Source: Leifsonia sp. Root1293 (lineage in GTDB: Bacteria > Actinomycetota > Actinomycetes > Actinomycetales > Microbacteriaceae). Taken from it: 64,000 nucleotides of DNA. This document shows, one piece after another, positions 26,661 through 35,762 of this stretch; the first letter of the stretch is position 1; each line of letters opens with the position of its first letter. The notes beneath the pieces are model-generated. The model ran no database searches, was not told where the DNA came from, and saw only the letters and a list, made by a program, of their open reading frames with translations. A program made the position numbers and the translations under genes. Location of the stretch: NCBI RefSeq assembly GCF_001425325.1, contig NZ_LMEH01000001.1, positions 1,328,687-1,392,686 of the forward strand. Direction: 5' to 3'.

Positions 26661-26675
26661 TCGTGCGGGAGAGGC

Positions 26676-27389
26676 TCAGGCCGTCAGGCCGAGGCTGTCC
26701 ATACGGCGCGTGTGCGCAGCGATGAGATCGGTGAAGGCCGGCTCGATGCTCTGATCCACAGGGCCCCGCGCCTTCGCTTCGCGGAGTGCCGAGCGCGCGA
26801 CCAGGAGGGTGTCGCCCACGAGTCGACGCCCCCACATGGCGAGGGGCGATGCCAGCTGGGGATCGGCCACGATGGCCGCGGCGAGGGCGTCGGCGACGAC
26901 ATCCGTTCGCGGACGACGCGACAGGATGGCTGCGACCCTCGACCCGACACCGTCGGGAAGCGATCCCGACAGGCTGATGAAGAAGTCGTCGAGCATGCCC
27001 GCCGTGATGAGGTTGGTGATCATCAGCTCATGCCAGGTGGCGCCGGTCGTCGCGGCGCGGAAGGCGTCGATGGCCGGGGCGAACGGCGCCATGACGAGCG
27101 CGGGCTCCTCGTCGAGGGCACGGATCTCCTCGGCCAGACGGTGGTGCTTGCGCAGCGTGAAGCGGGCGGCCGTGCTGAGACCCGCCTTGTCGGCCAGCGT
27201 GGGTGCCGTGGCCATGGCGCGCGCCAGGTTCTCGAACAGCTCGAGCTGGATGTAGGCGGCCTGGCCCAGGAACGGGAGGGTCTCTGGGGTGAGTTCGCCG
27301 AACTCCACCTTGGTCGTCGCGACAGCGGCCGCTCTGGGCTGCCGTCGGGGCGCCTCGGTGCGCCGTCGACTCTGGGGGAACCACTTCAT
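26676..27389 (-). CDS. Ferritin-like domain protein (Rv3210c type)
   Basis: A 237-residue, mostly helical protein resembling the ferritin-like family protein next to rhlE in other Actinobacteria (Rv3210c). The helices include AAYIQLELFENLARAM, FTLRKHHRLAEEIRALDEEPA and WHELMITNLITAGMLDDFF, carrying the Glu and His residues typical of such folds. Whether a metal site exists is not certain. The start is ATG at 27387-27389 (MKWFPQSRRR), with a very basic N-terminal segment. It is divergent from the DEAD-box helicase gene, with 119 bases between, and convergent with the small membrane protein. Function unknown; possibly stress-related. Confidence 0.75.
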   Translation of the reverse strand: MKWFPQSRRRTEAPRRQPRAAAVATTKVEFGELTPETLPFLGQAAYIQLELFENLARAMATAPTLADKAGLSTAARFTLRKHHRLAEEIRALDEEPALVMAPFAPAIDAFRAATTGATWHELMITNLITAGMLDDFFISLSGSLPDGVGSRVAAILSRRPRTDVVADALAAAIVADPQLASPLAMWGRRLVGDTLLVARSALREAKARGPVDQSIEPAFTDLIAAHTRRMDSLGLTA

Positions 27390-27508
27390 CACGCCTGACA
27401 GCCTAGATGAGACCGCCCGGATAGACTGGTCGCGCTGCGGGCATCGGATCCCAGCCGTGCGCCTTTCACGAAAACGGCGCATTCCTCTTCAAGTACTGAC
27501 AGGCACAC

Positions 27509-29038
27509 GTGACTTTCGCAGATCTCCAGATCGACCAGGACATGGTCGACGCCCTCGCCACCCAGGGCATCATCGAACCGTTCCCCATCCAGGAGCAGAC
27601 CATCCCCCTCGGCCTCAGCGGCCAGGACATCATCGGCCAGGCGAAGACTGGAACGGGCAAGACCCTCGGCTTCGGACTGCCCATCATCCAGCGCATCGGC
27701 CTGAACCCGGAGCCCGGTGTCCAGGTGCTCGTCGTCGTCCCCACGCGCGAACTCTGCGTGCAGGTCGCAGAGGACCTCGAACTGGCCACCAGCAATCGGG
27801 CCACCACCGTCGTCGCCATCTACGGCGGCAAGGCGTACGAAGGACAGGTCGAGCAGCTCAAGGCCGGCGCGCAGATCGTCGTCGGAACCCCGGGCCGCCT
27901 CCTCGACCTCGCGCAGCAGCGCCTGCTCAACCTCGGCAACGTGACGGAGATGGTGCTCGACGAGGCTGACAAGATGCTCGACCTCGGCTTCCTCGCCGAC
28001 ATCGAGAAGCTGTTCGCCAAGACGCCTCCGACCCGCCACACCATGCTGTTCTCGGCGACCATGCCCGGCCCGATCGTGGCTCTGGCGCGTCGCTTCATGT
28101 CCAAGCCCATCCACATCCGTGCGACGGACCCCGACGAGGGCCTCACCCAGGCGAACATCAAGCACGTCGTCTACCGGGCGCACTCGCTCGACAAGGACGA
28201 GGTCGTCTCGCGCATCCTGCAGGCCGACGGCCGCGGCAAGACGGTCATCTTCACCCGCACGAAGCGCGCTGCCGCGAAGCTCGTCGAGGAGCTCAACGAC
28301 CGTGGATTCAACGCTGCCGCCGTGCACGGCGACCTCAACCAGGACCAGCGCGAACGCGCCATGGCCGCCTTCAAGGCCGGCAAGAAGGACGTGCTGATCG
28401 CCACGGATGTCGCAGCCCGCGGCATCGACGTCAACGACGTCACGCACGTGATCAACCACACCGTGCCCGACGACCACGACACCTACCTGCACCGCGCCGG
28501 TCGCACCGGCCGCGCCGGCAAGACGGGCATCGCGGTGACGTTCGTCGACTGGGACGACATGCACAAGTGGGCCCTCATCAACCGAGCGCTCGAGATGAAC
28601 CAGCCAGAGCCCGTCGAGACCTACTCCTCGTCGCCCCACCTCTACAGCGACCTCGACATCCCGGCCGGCTCGAAGGGGCGCCTCAAGGCCACCCCGGTCA
28701 AGGAGACTGCGCCGCGCGCTGCTGGCGAGAACCGGGGCTCCGGCCGTCAGGGATCTGGTCAGCAGGGTTCCGGCTCGGGCTCCGGCTCCTCCGAGGGCTC
28801 GAGCAACCGCAACCGTCGTCGCACGCGCGGCGGCCAGGGCAGCTCGGGACCGGGTACCTCGACGACCACTCCGGCCTCGGGCTCGGGCTCGCCGGAGGGA
28901 TCGACGGATGCTGCAGCCGCCGATACGAACATCGCGGCCGGCACCCACGATGGCCAGGGCCACGAGCACCACGACGGGAACAGCGCCCCGCGTCGCCGTC
29001 GTCGTCGCGGCCCGCGCCCGGCATCGACTCCGCAGTAG
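27509..29038 (+). CDS. rhlE: DEAD-box RNA helicase, RhlE type
   Basis: A 509-residue DEAD-box RNA helicase. It has the Q motif (FPIQEQTIPL), motif I AKTGTGKT, PTRELC, TPGRLLD, VLDEADKMLDLGF, LFSATMP, the helicase-C region with IATDVAARGIDV, and YLHRAGRTGRAGKTG. After about residue 400, a glycine/serine-rich tail with a basic patch SNRNRRRTRGG and a second RRRRRRGPR patch forms an RNA-binding low-complexity region. The likely role is remodelling structured RNA in ribosome assembly or mRNA decay, often cold-induced. The start is GTG; a TAGACT -10-like element at 27422 would give a 5' leader of about 80 bases. Its syntenic counterpart is Rv3211. Confidence 0.92.
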   Translation: MTFADLQIDQDMVDALATQGIIEPFPIQEQTIPLGLSGQDIIGQAKTGTGKTLGFGLPIIQRIGLNPEPGVQVLVVVPTRELCVQVAEDLELATSNRATTVVAIYGGKAYEGQVEQLKAGAQIVVGTPGRLLDLAQQRLLNLGNVTEMVLDEADKMLDLGFLADIEKLFAKTPPTRHTMLFSATMPGPIVALARRFMSKPIHIRATDPDEGLTQANIKHVVYRAHSLDKDEVVSRILQADGRGKTVIFTRTKRAAAKLVEELNDRGFNAAAVHGDLNQDQRERAMAAFKAGKKDVLIATDVAARGIDVNDVTHVINHTVPDDHDTYLHRAGRTGRAGKTGIAVTFVDWDDMHKWALINRALEMNQPEPVETYSSSPHLYSDLDIPAGSKGRLKATPVKETAPRAAGENRGSGRQGSGQQGSGSGSGSSEGSSNRNRRRTRGGQGSSGPGTSTTTPASGSGSPEGSTDAAAADTNIAAGTHDGQGHEHHDGNSAPRRRRRRGPRPASTPQ

Positions 29039-29042
29039 CGCG

Positions 29043-29160
29043 CCAGTTGGTCGAGTAGCGACCGAGCGCAGCGAGGACGCGTATCGAGGCCACATCCGAG
29101 GAGCGCAAGCCCGGGTTGATCTCGATACGTGTCCGACTTCGTCGGGCACTACTCGATCAG
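29043..29160. repeat. Inverted pair of a dispersed intergenic repeat
   Basis: Two copies in opposite orientation. The first (29045-29089) starts GGTCGAGTAGCGACCGAGCG and ends CGCGTATCGAG. The second (about 29119-29160) starts TCTCGATACGTG and ends CTACTCGATCA. Each copy is itself an imperfect palindrome, so the region can form hairpins between the converging rhlE and PHP genes. The second copy supplies the stop codon of the PHP gene. Related copies are at 38444 and 45405. Confidence 0.75.
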
Positions 29161-30026
29161 CATGCGTCCGGGTACACCGGCGAGAAGCCCGTGGCCTCGG
29201 CGATGAGCTTCTCGAGCACATCCGGAGCAGTGGTGTTCTCCCCGAGTCGGTTCGGCTTGCCCGAGCCGTGCCAGTCGCTCGACCCCGTGATCTGCAGGCC
29301 GAAGCGCTTGGCGAGCTCTCTGAGCCGCGCCTTCGCATCGGGCATGTTCTCGCGGTGATCGATCTCGAGGCCGAACAGGCCGTCGTCGACGAGGACACGC
29401 AGCCGTTCAGCCGGGATCACGGCCTCGGCACCGCGTGTTCCCGGGTGGGCGAGCACCGGCACTCCCCCGGCCTCGCGAACCAGGCGCACGCCCTCTCGGG
29501 GATCGGGCGCGTAGTGCGGCTGATAGTAGCCCCGGCGCCAGTGCAGGATTCCGGCGAAGGCGTCCGACCGGTTCGGCGCGTGCCCCCTCGCCACGAGGGC
29601 ATCCGCGATGTGCGGCCGTCCGACCGTGGCGTTCGGGGTGGTCTGGGCCAGCACGTCGTCCCAGGTGAGGTCGTAGTCGCGCGAGATGCGTCGCACGATC
29701 TCCTCGGCCCTCGTGAGTCTCGCGGCGCGGATGCGGGCGGTCTCGATCTGCAGTGCCTCGTTGGCCGGATCGAAGAGATAGGCCAGCATGTGCACGCTGG
29801 AGAACTGCACCTGCGTCGAGAGCTCCATGCCGGGGATGAGGGTGATTCCGACCCGCTGCGCCTCGAGCGACGCAGCAGACCAGCCCGACGTCGCATCATG
29901 GTCGGTGATCGCCACGGTGCCGAGTCCGGCCTCTGCCGCCTGCCGTACGAGCTGGGTGGGCGACTCGGTTCCGTCTGACACGCTCGAGTGGGCGTGCAGG
30001 TCGATCGGACCACGGAATCGCTGCAT
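29157..30026 (-). CDS. PHP-domain phosphoesterase/RNase AM-like protein
   Basis: A 289-residue PHP protein of the TrpH/YciV type. Metal-binding motifs are IDLHAHSSVSDGTESP (residues about 8-23), VAITDHDATSGW, LIPGMELST, VLAHPGTRG and ITGSSDWHGSG near residue 255. E. coli YciV (RNase AM) is a 5'-3' exoribonuclease that trims rRNA and degrades short oligonucleotides, and this gene has the same length and motif order, so a similar role is likely. The start is ATG at 30024-30026. The stop codon falls inside a dispersed repeat. It is unrelated in detail to the other PHP gene in the window. Confidence 0.85.
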   Translation of the reverse strand: MQRFRGPIDLHAHSSVSDGTESPTQLVRQAAEAGLGTVAITDHDATSGWSAASLEAQRVGITLIPGMELSTQVQFSSVHMLAYLFDPANEALQIETARIRAARLTRAEEIVRRISRDYDLTWDDVLAQTTPNATVGRPHIADALVARGHAPNRSDAFAGILHWRRGYYQPHYAPDPREGVRLVREAGGVPVLAHPGTRGAEAVIPAERLRVLVDDGLFGLEIDHRENMPDAKARLRELAKRFGLQITGSSDWHGSGKPNRLGENTTAPDVLEKLIAEATGFSPVYPDAC

Positions 30027-30093
30027 CCCCCCATGCTAGGACGGGGCGGGGGTCGCGCCGGGACGGCCGGCTCTCGGATCAGTCGGCTCTCGG

Positions 30094-30531
30094 TCAGTCG
30101 TCCGGCGCCCGGCGCAGTCGCTTGACGTCGGTGCGCCGCTTCTTGGCTTCCAGGCGCCGTTCCGTCGCACCCCGAGTCGGCCTGGTCTGCCGTCGCGATG
30201 GGGAAGGCGGTCGCAGCGCCTCGGCCACGATGGCCGCCAGGCGGGCTCGGGCGGCATCCCTGTTGCGCACCTGCGCTCGATGTTCGGATGCCGCGATCGT
30301 CAGGACCCCGTCGACCAGGCGACCGCTCAGACGCTCCGCGAGCCGTTCTCGCTGGACGGCCGTGAGAACGGCCGACCCCGCCACATCCCAGACGAGCTCC
30401 ACCCGGGAGTCCGCCGTGTTCACGCCCTGACCGCCAGGACCGGACGACCGCGAGAAGCGCCAGAACAGCTCGGACTCGGGGATGGTGAGTCCGGCGTCGA
30501 CCTTGAGGCCGGGACGGTGGGTGGCGGGCAT
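30094..30531 (-). CDS. arfB: ArfB-type peptidyl-tRNA hydrolase (ribosome rescue)
   Basis: A 145-residue single-domain release-factor-like protein. The catalytic GGQ lies in SRSSGPGGQGVNTADSRVEL (residues about 28-47), and a strongly basic C-terminal tail of about 40 residues (RRQTRPTRGATERRLEAKKRR) follows, as needed to occupy the empty mRNA channel. It frees nascent chains from ribosomes stalled at mRNA ends. The start is the ATG at 30529-30531 (MPATHRPG), with no other Met shortly upstream. It lies on the same strand as the PHP gene, 67 bases upstream of that gene. Identification is firm. Confidence 0.9.
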   Translation of the reverse strand: MPATHRPGLKVDAGLTIPESELFWRFSRSSGPGGQGVNTADSRVELVWDVAGSAVLTAVQRERLAERLSGRLVDGVLTIAASEHRAQVRNRDAARARLAAIVAEALRPPSPSRRQTRPTRGATERRLEAKKRRTDVKRLRRAPDD

Positions 30532-30759
30532 GGATCCATCATGCTCCCCCGCCCTTGATAGACCTTCCGGCGCGTGATTGGATGCCGCATGACCTACGCC
30601 GTCGTGTCCGGCATCCGAACCTCTGATGGCCGAGGTTGGCGACGACCCCTTCACGACCTGGGACGAGCAGCACATCGACGGACTACGCGGAACCGTGCTC
30701 CAGCCGTCGTCCGGCTGCGGTTTCCGGAATGCCGGCGGAACGGGGTGCCATCGGTCCCG

Positions 30760-30987
30760 TCACGACGAGACGCGAACCCTGTGCCCCTCGAAGCTGACGA
30801 CGTCTCCGTGCTGCAGCTGCCGCCCACGGCGACGATCCACTTCGCCGTTCACGGTGACGTCACCGTTGGCGATCGCCTCCTTCACGTCTCCACCGGAGTC
30901 GAGGAGCCCGGCGAGCTTCAGGAACTGCCCGAGACGGATGCCGTCCCCATCGATGGGGATGTCGTCGATCGGAGCAGCGTTCGTCAT
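30760..30987 (-). CDS. S4-domain RNA-binding protein (YbcJ-like)
   Basis: A 75-residue protein that is almost entirely an S4 RNA-binding domain: IRLGQFLKLAGLLDSGGDVKEAI, then NGDVTVNGEVDRRRGRQL and GDVVSFEGHRVRV. Such minimal S4 proteins bind structured RNA, often rRNA; the precise target is unknown. The start is ATG at 30985-30987. About 230 bases separate its stop from arfB, and this gap contains no convincing gene. It is divergent from the EEP-family gene at 31070. Confidence 0.88.
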   Translation of the reverse strand: MTNAAPIDDIPIDGDGIRLGQFLKLAGLLDSGGDVKEAIANGDVTVNGEVDRRRGRQLQHGDVVSFEGHRVRVSS

Positions 30988-31069
30988 CCTCGAATGCTAG
31001 TCGCCCGGCCGACAGCCTCTCGCGTGCCTCGGGCATCCCCCCAGCGTTCTCGCCTAGGGTGAGCTGGCC

Positions 31070-32101
31070 ATGGTCGCTCGTCTCGTCGCCCCCGTCGTCG
31101 CGCTCGTCGCCGTGCTGTTCGCTCTCGTGCTCGTGTGGCCGGCATGGTTCGGTCTGCAGGACCAGTTGGTCGTGGCGCAGCTCATCGCCCTGCGTGCACT
31201 GCTCGCCATCGGCGCCGTCGCCGCGGCCATCGTGCTGGCGCTGCTGGCGCTCGTGCGTCCTCTCCGACGCACCGCCGTGCTGCTCGCCGTGGTGCTGCTC
31301 GTCTTCGCGGTCGCGAACGCGGGCATCCTGGCCGTCCGCGGATTCACCCAGCAACCGGCATCCGCGGAGCAGAAGACGGCGGCGGACACCATCACCGTGC
31401 TGAGCTGGAACACCCTGGGCGGTTCCCCTGGCGCCGATCAGGTCGCCCAGCTCGCCCTCGAGCGCGGTGCCGACATCGTCTCCCTGCCCGAGACGACCGA
31501 TGCCTTCGCCACCGAGGTCGCCGAGCTGATGCGAGACGGCGGCAGCCCGATGTGGGCCCTCGGCCTGTCGTTCAGCGAGATCTACGAGGCGCGTTCGACC
31601 GCGGTGCTCATCAGCCCCGACCTCGGCGAGTACACGGTGAAGTCGGCCGGCGGCACCGGCCCTCCCGGCAACACAAACGTCTCTCCGACGGTCGTTGCCA
31701 CACCGGACTCCGGTGACGGTCCCACCATCGTCGCCGTGCACGCCGTCTCGCCGCTGCGCGGGGAGATGACCAACTGGCGCAGTGACCTCGACTGGCTCGC
31801 GGCGCAATGCGGGGCGGACGGCGACGTCATCATGGCCGGCGACTTCAACGCGACTCTCGACCACATGATCGGACGGGGAACGGATGGCGGCGTGCTCGGC
31901 GCATGCCACGATGCGGCCGCCGTGAACGGAGCCGCCGCCCTCGGCACCTGGCCGAGCGACATCCCGATGCAGCTCGGTTCCCCGATCGACCACGTCATGG
32001 CCACCGACGACTGGACGGCCGTCTCCTTCGAGGTCATCACGAGCCTGGACTCGGTGGGCAGCGATCACCGACCGATCGTGTCGACGCTCACTCGATCCTG
32101 A
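31070..32101 (+). CDS. Membrane-anchored endonuclease/exonuclease/phosphatase family protein
   Basis: A 343-residue protein with about three N-terminal membrane helices (residues 1-22, 30-60, 67-90) followed by an EEP (DNase I-like) domain outside the membrane. Catalytic motifs are ITVLSWNTLG, SLPETTD (Glu), VIMAGDFNATLDH and the C-terminal GSDHRPIVSTL. Related actinobacterial proteins are phosphodiesterases or phosphatases of unknown substrate, possibly acting on nucleic acid or phospholipid at the cell surface. A -10-like TAGGGT lies 9 bases before the ATG, so the leader is very short. It is 35 bases upstream of the aminopeptidase P gene on the same strand. Confidence 0.87.
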   Translation: MVARLVAPVVALVAVLFALVLVWPAWFGLQDQLVVAQLIALRALLAIGAVAAAIVLALLALVRPLRRTAVLLAVVLLVFAVANAGILAVRGFTQQPASAEQKTAADTITVLSWNTLGGSPGADQVAQLALERGADIVSLPETTDAFATEVAELMRDGGSPMWALGLSFSEIYEARSTAVLISPDLGEYTVKSAGGTGPPGNTNVSPTVVATPDSGDGPTIVAVHAVSPLRGEMTNWRSDLDWLAAQCGADGDVIMAGDFNATLDHMIGRGTDGGVLGACHDAAAVNGAAALGTWPSDIPMQLGSPIDHVMATDDWTAVSFEVITSLDSVGSDHRPIVSTLTRS

Positions 32102-32136
32102 CGCCCACCACCCGCCAGCCGGCGAGCGGTGCGAGA

Positions 32137-33732
32137 ATGTCAGACATGGCCACGAGCACCGACACCTCTGTATCCGCACGCCCCGAGAACGACCTCGCTG
32201 AGACACCCGAGGCGACCACCGAGGCTCCCCGCGCCACGTCGAACCGGTCGACGACGCCCGGGTCCGAGGGCTTCAAGGCGTATATCGGCGGCCAGTGGGC
32301 CGAGCGCATCGAATCGGTACCGGCTGCGCGCGAACAGGCGAGCTTCGCCGCGGAACGCCGCGCCAGGGTGTCGGCGGCCTTCCCCGGGCAGCGCCTGATC
32401 ATTCCCGCCGGAAGCCCCAAGCAGCGCTCGAACGACACCGACTACCCGTTCCGCGCGCACTCCGCCTTCTCCTATCTCACCGGCTGGGGGTCGGATTCCG
32501 AGCCCGGTGCCGTGCTCGTCTTCGAGCCCACGGCCGACGGCCACGACGTCACCCTCTACTTCCGGGAGCGCGCGGGCCGCGACTCCGACGAGTTCTACGC
32601 GAACCCCGAGATCGGCGAGTTCTGGATCGGCCCGCGGCCGTCGCTCGCCCAGGTGGCCGGCGACCTCGCCCTGACCACGAAGGGCATCGCCGATCTCGAG
32701 GCCGTCATCAGGTCGGTAGACACCGCCACGCTCCTGGTGCGTGAAGCGGATGCCGCCATCGCCGAGCACGTCGATGACGCACGCCTGCGGTTCGCGGCCG
32801 AGCAGGCGCTCTCCACGAACGCCTCGGACAGCGCGTTCAGCATCGAGGTCGGCAGCGAGCATGCCCCAGACGCCAAGCTCGCCGAGGTGCTCAGCGAGAT
32901 GCGACTGGTGAAGGACTCCTACGAGATCGAGCAGATGCGCCTCGCCGTCGACGCCACGCAGCGCGGCTTCGAGGACGTGCTCGGCGAGCTCGATCGCGCC
33001 ACGTCGGTCGAGCGCGGCGAGCGCATCGTCGAGGGCGTCTTCAACACGCGCGCCAGGCTCGACGGCAACACCGTGGGCTACGACACGATCGCCGCATCCG
33101 GAGTGCATGCCACGATCCTGCACTGGACCCGCAACGACGGCGCAGTGAAGCCCGGTGAGCTCATCCTCCTCGATGCCGGCGTGGAGGTCGACAGCCTCTA
33201 CACAGCCGACATCACCCGCACCCTGCCGATCAGCGGCCGGTTCAGCGCCGAGCAGCGCCTCGTCTACGAGGCCGTGCGCGAGGCTGCGGATGCGGCGTTC
33301 GCCATCGTGCGCCCCGGCATCATCTTCCGAGACGTGCACGCCGCCGCCATGGCGGTCATCGCCAAGCGCACCGCCGAGTGGGGATTCCTGCCGGTGAGCG
33401 CCGAGGAGGCCTTGAAGCCCGACAACGAGCACCACCGCCGCTACATGGTGCACGGCACGAGCCACCACCTCGGCATCGACGTGCACGACTGCGCGCAGGC
33501 GCGTCGCGAGATGTACAAGGACGGCGTCGTCGAGGAGGGCATGGTCTTCACCATCGAGCCCGGCCTCTACTTCCAGAGCGATGACCTCACGGTTCCGCCC
33601 GAGTTCCGCGGCATCGGCGTGCGCATCGAGGACGACATCCTGGTGACCGCTGACGGCGCCGAGAACCTCTCGGCCGGCATCCCGCGCACGGCCGACGAGG
33701 TCGAGGCCTGGATCGCCGCCAAGCGCGGCTGA
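32137..33732 (+). CDS. pepP: Xaa-Pro aminopeptidase (aminopeptidase P, M24B)
   Basis: A 531-residue metallopeptidase removing N-terminal residues before proline. The N-terminal creatinase-like domain contains SAFSYLTGWGSDSEPGAVLV. The C-terminal pita-bread domain has the five metal ligands in ILLDAGVEVDSLYTADITRT (two Asp), HGTSHHLGIDVHD (His), FTIEPGLYF (Glu) and GVRIEDDILVT (Glu). An N-terminal disordered stretch of about 45 residues rich in Thr, Glu and Ala precedes the enzyme. The start is ATG at 32137 (MSDMATSTD); ATG 32146, three codons later, is equally possible because neither has a strong ribosome site. It converges with the stress-protein gene one base away. Confidence 0.92.
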   Translation: MSDMATSTDTSVSARPENDLAETPEATTEAPRATSNRSTTPGSEGFKAYIGGQWAERIESVPAAREQASFAAERRARVSAAFPGQRLIIPAGSPKQRSNDTDYPFRAHSAFSYLTGWGSDSEPGAVLVFEPTADGHDVTLYFRERAGRDSDEFYANPEIGEFWIGPRPSLAQVAGDLALTTKGIADLEAVIRSVDTATLLVREADAAIAEHVDDARLRFAAEQALSTNASDSAFSIEVGSEHAPDAKLAEVLSEMRLVKDSYEIEQMRLAVDATQRGFEDVLGELDRATSVERGERIVEGVFNTRARLDGNTVGYDTIAASGVHATILHWTRNDGAVKPGELILLDAGVEVDSLYTADITRTLPISGRFSAEQRLVYEAVREAADAAFAIVRPGIIFRDVHAAAMAVIAKRTAEWGFLPVSAEEALKPDNEHHRRYMVHGTSHHLGIDVHDCAQARREMYKDGVVEEGMVFTIEPGLYFQSDDLTVPPEFRGIGVRIEDDILVTADGAENLSAGIPRTADEVEAWIAAKRG

Positions 33733-33733
33733 C

Positions 33734-34321
33734 TCAAGTCGCGCGCGGTTCGTCCATCCCGGGGTCGGCCGGCAGAGGATCGCCGGGCTGCGGTTCCGTC
33801 TGCTGGTCCGCCGCGGGCTCCTCGGCGGCATCCGTCGCGCCCGAGAGCACGTTGCGAGCACGATTGACCAGGGCACCGTCGACGATCACCTGATAGTTCG
33901 TCGCGATCACCTGCATGGTCGACGTGAAGTCGCGGCGTCGGCGGTTGACGGCGTAGGTCACGATGCCGAACAGCATACCGAAGCCGGCACCGATCAGCAC
34001 TGCAGCCAGCACCAGGGCCAGGTCCACCCCCGTCGCCACGAAGATGAACATCAGGAGTCCGAAGAAGACGCCGAGCCAGGCTCCGGATGCGGCTCCTGCG
34101 AGGGCTGCTCGTGCATAGGTCATGCGTCCGGTGACGTTCTCGACGGTCTTCAGGTCGTTGCCGACGATCGAGAGCGACTTCACCGGGAAGTCGGCGCGCG
34201 CCAGCACGGCGACGGCGTTCTGGGCCTCGGCGTAGGTCTCGTACGTCGCCACGATCTCACCGCGCGGCAGCACGGGCGACGTGGCCGGTCGGCGACCAGC
34301 GAAGGGATTCTGGTTGCTCAT
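33734..34321 (-). CDS. General stress protein 17M-like membrane protein
   Basis: A 195-residue protein. The N-terminal 70 residues resemble the general stress protein/YflT-like fold: VATYETYAEAQNAVAVLARADFPVKSLSIVGNDL. They are followed by two closely spaced membrane helices (AALAGAASGAWLGVFFGLLMFIFV and LALVLAAVLIGAGFGMLFGIV), a basic RRRRDF turn, another short domain and a Pro/Glu/Asp-rich tail of about 35 residues. The function is unknown; homologues are common next to magnesium/CBS proteins in Actinobacteria. The start is ATG at 34319-34321 (MSNQNPFAG). It is divergent from the MgtE-N gene with 94 bases between. Confidence 0.82.
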   Translation of the reverse strand: MSNQNPFAGRRPATSPVLPRGEIVATYETYAEAQNAVAVLARADFPVKSLSIVGNDLKTVENVTGRMTYARAALAGAASGAWLGVFFGLLMFIFVATGVDLALVLAAVLIGAGFGMLFGIVTYAVNRRRRDFTSTMQVIATNYQVIVDGALVNRARNVLSGATDAAEEPAADQQTEPQPGDPLPADPGMDEPRAT

Positions 34322-34403
34322 GCTCTCGATTCTCCCACGCCGCTCGTGAGGCGAGCGGGGAGCACGAACCGAAGCGGCGGCGACCGAGCGGGGCTCGAGG
34401 GCA

Positions 34404-34409
34404 TAGATT
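34404..34409 (+). promoter_or_regulatory. -10 element of a probably leaderless transcript
   Basis: TAGATT lies 6 bases before the GTG start of the MgtE-N/CBS gene. With transcription starting about 7 bases after the hexamer, the mRNA would begin at the start codon. No ribosome site is present and no good -35 is seen. Confidence 0.5.
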
Positions 34410-34415
34410 TGTCTC

Positions 34416-35762
34416 GTGAGTGCCACGAGAGTGTTCGTCGCCCGGCTGGCCGGGTGCGCCGTCTTCGACCCCGCGGGTGACAGGGTCGGCAAGGTGCGCG
34501 ACGTGCTCGTGGTCTATCGGCGCGCGGATGCCCCGACAGTCGTCGGCCTGATCGTCGAGATCCCCGGCAAGCGCCGCGTCTTCGTGTCGATCGGCCGTGT
34601 CACCAGCATCAGCGCCGGCCAGATCATCACGACCGGACTCATCAACGTGCGTCGCTTCGAGCAGCGCGGCGGTGAGGTGCGGGTGATCGCCGAGATGCTC
34701 GGACGCCGGGTGCTGTTCGCCGACGACTCCGGTGAGGCCATTGTCGAAGACGTGGCGATCGAAGAGGTCGCTCCGAACGAGTGGCAGGTCAGCCAGCTCT
34801 TCGTGCGCCGCCCCAAGAGCGGCGGCTCCCCGTTCGCCAAGGGTACGACGGCCTTCGTGAGCTGGCGCGAGGTACGCGAGAGCGCCGTCGTCGGCGAGGC
34901 GCAGTCCGCGGAGCAGCTCATCGCCACCTACTCCGAGATGAAGCCGGCAGACCTGGCCAACACTCTGCTCGACCTTCCCCAGGAACGCCGCCACGAGGTG
35001 GCGGAGGAACTGTCTGACGGCAGGCTCGCCGACGTGCTCGAGGAGATGCCCGAGAGCGACCAGGTCGAGATCATCGGCCGCCTCGACGACGACCGCGCCG
35101 CCGACGTCCTCGACCAGATGCAGCCCGACGACGCCGCCGACCTCATCGCCCAGCTGCCGGAGGAGCGCGGCGAGCACCTGCTCGAGCTGATGGAGCCCGA
35201 AGAGGCCGACGACGTGCGCATGCTGCTCAGCTACGCGCCCGACACCGCCGGTGGCCTGATGACCACCGAGCCGATCATCGTGTCGGCCGATGCCACCGTC
35301 GCGGAGGGCCTCGCGCTCATCCGTCGCCATGAGCTCGCCCCCGCCATCGGCGCGGCGGTCTGCGTGACCCTCCCGCCCTTCGAACCGCCGACAGGGCGGT
35401 TCCTCGGCATGGTGCACTTCCAGCGGATGCTGCGCTATCCCCCGCACGAACGCCTCGGCACGCTGCTCGACCAGGGGCTCGACCCCGTCACCGTCGACGC
35501 ATCCGCCGCCGAGGTCTCGCGCATCCTGGCGAGCTACAACCTCGTGTCGGTTCCGGTTGTCGACGACAGCCATCGCCTCGTCGGGGTGGTGACCATTGAC
35601 GACATCCTCGACTACCTGCTCCCCGACGACTGGCGATCTCACGCCGACGACGACCACGTCTCGAGACGCGCGGCCGCCCGTGCGCAGCTGAAGACGGGCA
35701 GCATCCCGATCCAGGGCCAGCCTCAGAAGAACGGAAGGAGGAACGCCAATGGCACGCGCTAG
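34416..35762 (+). CDS. PRC-barrel/MgtE-N/CBS domain protein without a transport domain
   Basis: A 448-residue soluble protein. Residues about 8-90 are a PRC-barrel-like region (GCAVFDPAGDRVGKVRDVLVV), 140-270 an MgtE-N superhelix with repeats such as RLADVLEEMPESDQVEIIGRL and RAADVLDQMQPDDAADLIAQL, and 275-410 two CBS domains (ending LVGVVTIDDILDYLLPDD). The membrane channel of true MgtE is absent, so it cannot transport Mg itself; sensing or regulating a partner is inferred. The counterpart in M. tuberculosis is Rv1232c, next to a DUF1003 gene as here. The start is GTG, probably leaderless. The last 14 bases overlap the DUF1003 gene. Confidence 0.88.
   Translation: MSATRVFVARLAGCAVFDPAGDRVGKVRDVLVVYRRADAPTVVGLIVEIPGKRRVFVSIGRVTSISAGQIITTGLINVRRFEQRGGEVRVIAEMLGRRVLFADDSGEAIVEDVAIEEVAPNEWQVSQLFVRRPKSGGSPFAKGTTAFVSWREVRESAVVGEAQSAEQLIATYSEMKPADLANTLLDLPQERRHEVAEELSDGRLADVLEEMPESDQVEIIGRLDDDRAADVLDQMQPDDAADLIAQLPEERGEHLLELMEPEEADDVRMLLSYAPDTAGGLMTTEPIIVSADATVAEGLALIRRHELAPAIGAAVCVTLPPFEPPTGRFLGMVHFQRMLRYPPHERLGTLLDQGLDPVTVDASAAEVSRILASYNLVSVPVVDDSHRLVGVVTIDDILDYLLPDDWRSHADDDHVSRRAAARAQLKTGSIPIQGQPQKNGRRNANGTR

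Noticed and set aside
30532..30759. Open frames such as MAEVGDDPFTTWDEQHIDG in the gap between arfB and the S4 gene
   Set aside because: No ribosome site, no recognisable domain, and they run antisense through the S4 gene; treated as non-coding.
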